64,000 nucleotides of DNA, taken from Saxidomus purpurata (taxonomy: Eukaryota; Mollusca; Bivalvia; Venerida; Veneridae). Below are positions 61,130 through 64,000 of this stretch, one piece after another. The notes beneath the pieces were generated by a model that was given only the letters and a program-made list of their open reading frames with translations, was not told the DNA's origin and searched no databases. The translations under genes were made by a program, and so were the position numbers. Positions within the stretch are counted from its first letter, which is position 1. Every line of letters starts with the position of its first letter. The stretch covers positions 30,293,600 to 30,357,599 of the forward strand of contig JAFMSR010000005.1 of assembly GCA_022818135.1 (NCBI GenBank). The letters run 5' to 3'.

Positions 61130-62289
61130 TTGATTGGTCATAATACATGTTTCATATATGTTATCGGGGAATTTTAATTTGAAGACCCTGACGTAATTAC
61201 AACAAATAATATGCAAAATACACTGACAGATTTTAGATTTAATTGTTTATTTCAGTCTCATCATTGTACATTACATAGATAATATCACATTGCATGTAAA
61301 ATCATACACAAAGTATCACAGTTATTTTACTTAGCACATGTCCAATGTCCTCGTATTTGGTTATAGAGACTATGAGAAACATTTGAAAATCATTATTCTA
61401 TTTGACATGTGCTGCGTCATGCTCTCTTTTGAAAGATTGCTTCTCGCAGAAGTATATATTCCTACACCTTTATGTCGCCCTTATGAATTTTCAACCCTCA
61501 TGTCCTTTTGAACACATTTCCACAAACGCGGCAAACAAGTGACATCTGAAAAAGACAAGGACAATCTTAATGTCGATGACTTATAGTTTACTTCGTCAAT
61601 TAAGCATATTTCAGTTTTTCAATAAACGATACATTCGTGGCCTAAGTGCATTCGTCATTTGAGTAAGCCTACGTACGTTTGCATCATGCAAACGCCAACA
61701 GGCGTTTGCTAAATATGAAATTCTTAATGAAATCCACTTTTTATATAAAATAAATCACAAACAATTGCCCTATAACACATTAGAAACATTGATGGACAAT
61801 CGAAATACATAAATGTGAAAAACTGATGGCTTTTGATCTCGATCACTTACATTTTATGAGTTAGCTACGTATGTTTGCATCTCTGTATAAAATTGTTTTC
61901 AAAGTGTTCTTAAAATCCTACATATGTGTATGGTGATCAGTACATCGGCAGAGAGACATTTTTATGCATTCTTTTTTGCGCTAGGTCTCTTTAACCAACT
62001 CTACAGTATAACGAAAAAAATCGGGAAAAAATATACCTGAATCGGTGTAAATTCCTCGAAATTTGCTACCGACGTTTGCATTTGTGGTCACGTGACATTT
62101 TTTGTTCACCACCCGTGAAGAAGTATTGTTTAAATAAACTATCTACAGTAACGTTATACAGATGATGATAAAAATATAAGCAGTCGTCATTGTTTTAGCC
62201 ATATTTACGGAAATTTCCGGTACGGTTCCTAACATTAAATCGGCCGTTTCCGTTGGTCTGGTCTGGTCAGGCTTTTATCCCCAACCTTA
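61130..62289. repeat. Large inverted duplication, right arm
   Basis: The inner part (61130-62122) pairs with 59193-60745 and the outer part (about 62180-62289) pairs with 56625-56815. It lacks the roughly 2.4 kb (56816-59192) and 0.58 kb present in the left arm. It ends about 60 bp before the pex13 start codon. Confidence 0.88.
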
Positions 62290-62347
62290 AGGGTTACAGA
62301 ACGAATACCAGTCAAGAATACACCGGAAATGTCAAAGAGCAGTGGAA

Positions 62348-62430
62348 ATGGCATCTCCACCAAAACCATGGGAAAAACCTGGTGTTAACAGACAAACCGA
62401 AGACAGTATTCAATCAACATTTATGTCAGC
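62348..62430 (+). CDS. pex13: Probable pex13 exon 1 (peroxisomal import protein)
   Basis: ATG at 62348 in good context (gaaATGG). The peptide starts MASPPKPWEKPGVNRQTEDS and runs to a donor GC|gtacgt at 62431 (28th codon split). PEX13 proteins begin with a short MAS..PPPKPWE.. segment in a small first exon. PEX13 is a peroxisomal membrane protein with a C-terminal SH3 domain and docks PEX5 for matrix protein import. The rest (Gly/Tyr-rich region, membrane segment, SH3) was not found before 64000. The call rests on about 12 residues. A weaker donor (gtattc at 62408) is possible. Confidence 0.5.
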
Positions 62431-64000
62431 GTACGTACAGTGTTACACATTAGTTGAACATGCTTACATTATGTTGATCATGTGGTAGAATTGCATCTGT
62501 TTGTCTTTTGAGGTTAACAAAGTCAGGGTCAGAATTTGGGTTTTTGTTGTTTTGATTTCTCATTTTCTGTTTCAATATGAATGTTGTACTCACTTGTGGC
62601 AAATGTTAAGTGCAATCACCTTTCATTATTTCCTTTTCTTCTCAAGAAACCTGCTGGTACTTATACTTCACATTAAATTGATAGATAATTTTGTTTTGCA
62701 CCTATATATGTTCTGCATTCTAAATTTTGAACTTGTAACAATAATTTTTACAATGCAGTACAAAAAGATTGATAATCTGAAGTTTGTGTATAGTTTGTCA
62801 GTTCCTGTAATCATATCAGACAAGATCTCATGTTAGGCTAACAAACATTCAGCATGTCTGATGTACATATAAACATGTAGAGTGGGGGAACCTATGCTCG
62901 AGGTATTTTGAATGAATATCAGCTGGAAAACCTAACTATTTTGATTTGCGTATGGAAAACATAATGTTATCCCTGTTAAATGGAAAAATTATCATTCAAG
63001 TAATTAGTTATAGCATGATAGTGGTATGTTCTCACACAAATCTAGTTGTAAACAATATCTCTTTTTTGAAAGGGCATGGGTAGATATCTGCAATAATAAA
63101 ACAGGAAATTGCCCTGAAAGTTCCTCAAACTTCCCAGGGTGTCTTTCCCAAAGAGGCTAAAATTCTCTTTGGTGTAGAATGAAAGAACTTTCCCCACTGT
63201 CAACATCACATTCACAATACAAGGGTGTCCTTTTGGGAGAGCAGGCGCTTCATGATCATCAGAGTAAAAAGGATCAGTTGAAAAACAGAAGAATTAGATC
63301 CGTCATTTATCAGTTTCATCAGAGCTCTGACAAAGATGTAGCATTCAATATTCAGTTTATATAAGATGTTTATATTGCAAATTATATGTAGATTGATTTG
63401 TTGATTTAATTTTCTATGAATTGGCACATCAATTTTGTCAATTTGTCATTTTGAAGAGTTGTCTCGGACTGTCAGTGTATTGATGCATACTGGTAGAATA
63501 TTGTGTACTGTAATGTAATTATTATGTTGGGTATGAAATGAAAATCAAAAAAATCTCAGCTTGGCATTTCAAGGTACTGGTAACTTCAAAAAAGCAGTAA
63601 AATGAAAGGAGACAATTGCCTACCCATTAGCTAACAACCATAAAGTTGAATTTTTTGTAAAATTGTGGCTACCTTAAAGACCAAATTTTCACCTTTTCCT
63701 GAATGAGGAAGTTAATGCAATATAGTAATAATCTGATTGGTTAACTACTAAGCACAGCATCATGGCGCAGCTGAGAATACCTCATCAAAACATGGATTTA
63801 AAGTAGACAAGAAAAATAACAAGTGATTTTTATTCTGGTCAAGTTTTAGCTTTAGTAGTGGGACTGATCCAAAACTTTTAAGTGTCATCTAATGAAAACC
63901 AGATGCAAAAATACGCTCCTTTAAAAATTTAAACCCAAAACAAAAGTACAATGTAGCCTGAATCAACTAAGAGGATGTCCTCATCAGCATAATTATGAAC
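62431..64000. other. Presumed pex13 intron 1; no other gene seen
   Basis: Open frames at 62501-62836 and 63179-63364 lack recognised relatives. A dispersed repeat at about 63660-63790 ('cagcatcatggcgcagctga') has a reversed, diverged relative at about 3190-3305. Confidence 0.4.

Overview
The window is animal genomic DNA, most likely from a bivalve mollusc. It is AT-rich and intron-rich, with GT/AG introns of about 0.2 to 5 kb. It is full of short interspersed repeats of the kind seen in bivalves, such as copies that open with a 'gccatgatggcc'-like motif and close with 'ggtgagctaaaa'. Species cannot be read from the sequence. No prokaryotic, viral or CRISPR features were seen. No long single-frame ORF is a gene here; the real genes appear only when exons are joined by phase and splice sites.

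Genes, left to right. (1) Positions 2002-5163, minus strand: three exons of WDR83OS/Asterix, with the last exon apparently beyond the left edge. (2) 13103-22975, minus: seventeen exons of ovoA (5-histidylcysteine sulfoxide synthase, ovothiol biosynthesis), with DinB-like, FGE-sulfatase-like and SAM-methyltransferase parts. Only a short N-terminal exon is missing. (3) 41683-56355, minus: a complete six-exon gene for an unrecognised 245-residue protein with a possible N-myristoylation start. (4) 62348-62430, plus: a probable first exon of pex13, whose remainder lies to the right. Genes 3 and 4 are divergent. About 58 bp upstream of both starts is shared in inverted orientation, as part of a large interrupted inverted duplication (56625-62289).

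The rest is mobile and repetitive DNA: a broken LINE reverse-transcriptase 3' end (5400-6800), a 1.2-kb foldback element with an 8-bp target duplication in WDR83OS intron 1, a 4-kb region bounded by inverted repeats (6862-10806), a 2-kb TIR element nested in an older repeat (26182-28203), several MITE-like elements and tRNA-derived SINE-like pieces. There are also minisatellites, including a 27-bp array with a 135-bp higher-order period and a 57-bp array built from the last codons and stop of gene 3.

The genes do not form a pathway. OvoA makes the ovothiol precursor, Asterix serves ER membrane-protein insertion and PEX13 serves peroxisome import. The 28-41 kb stretch holds repeats and at most two weak coding relics.
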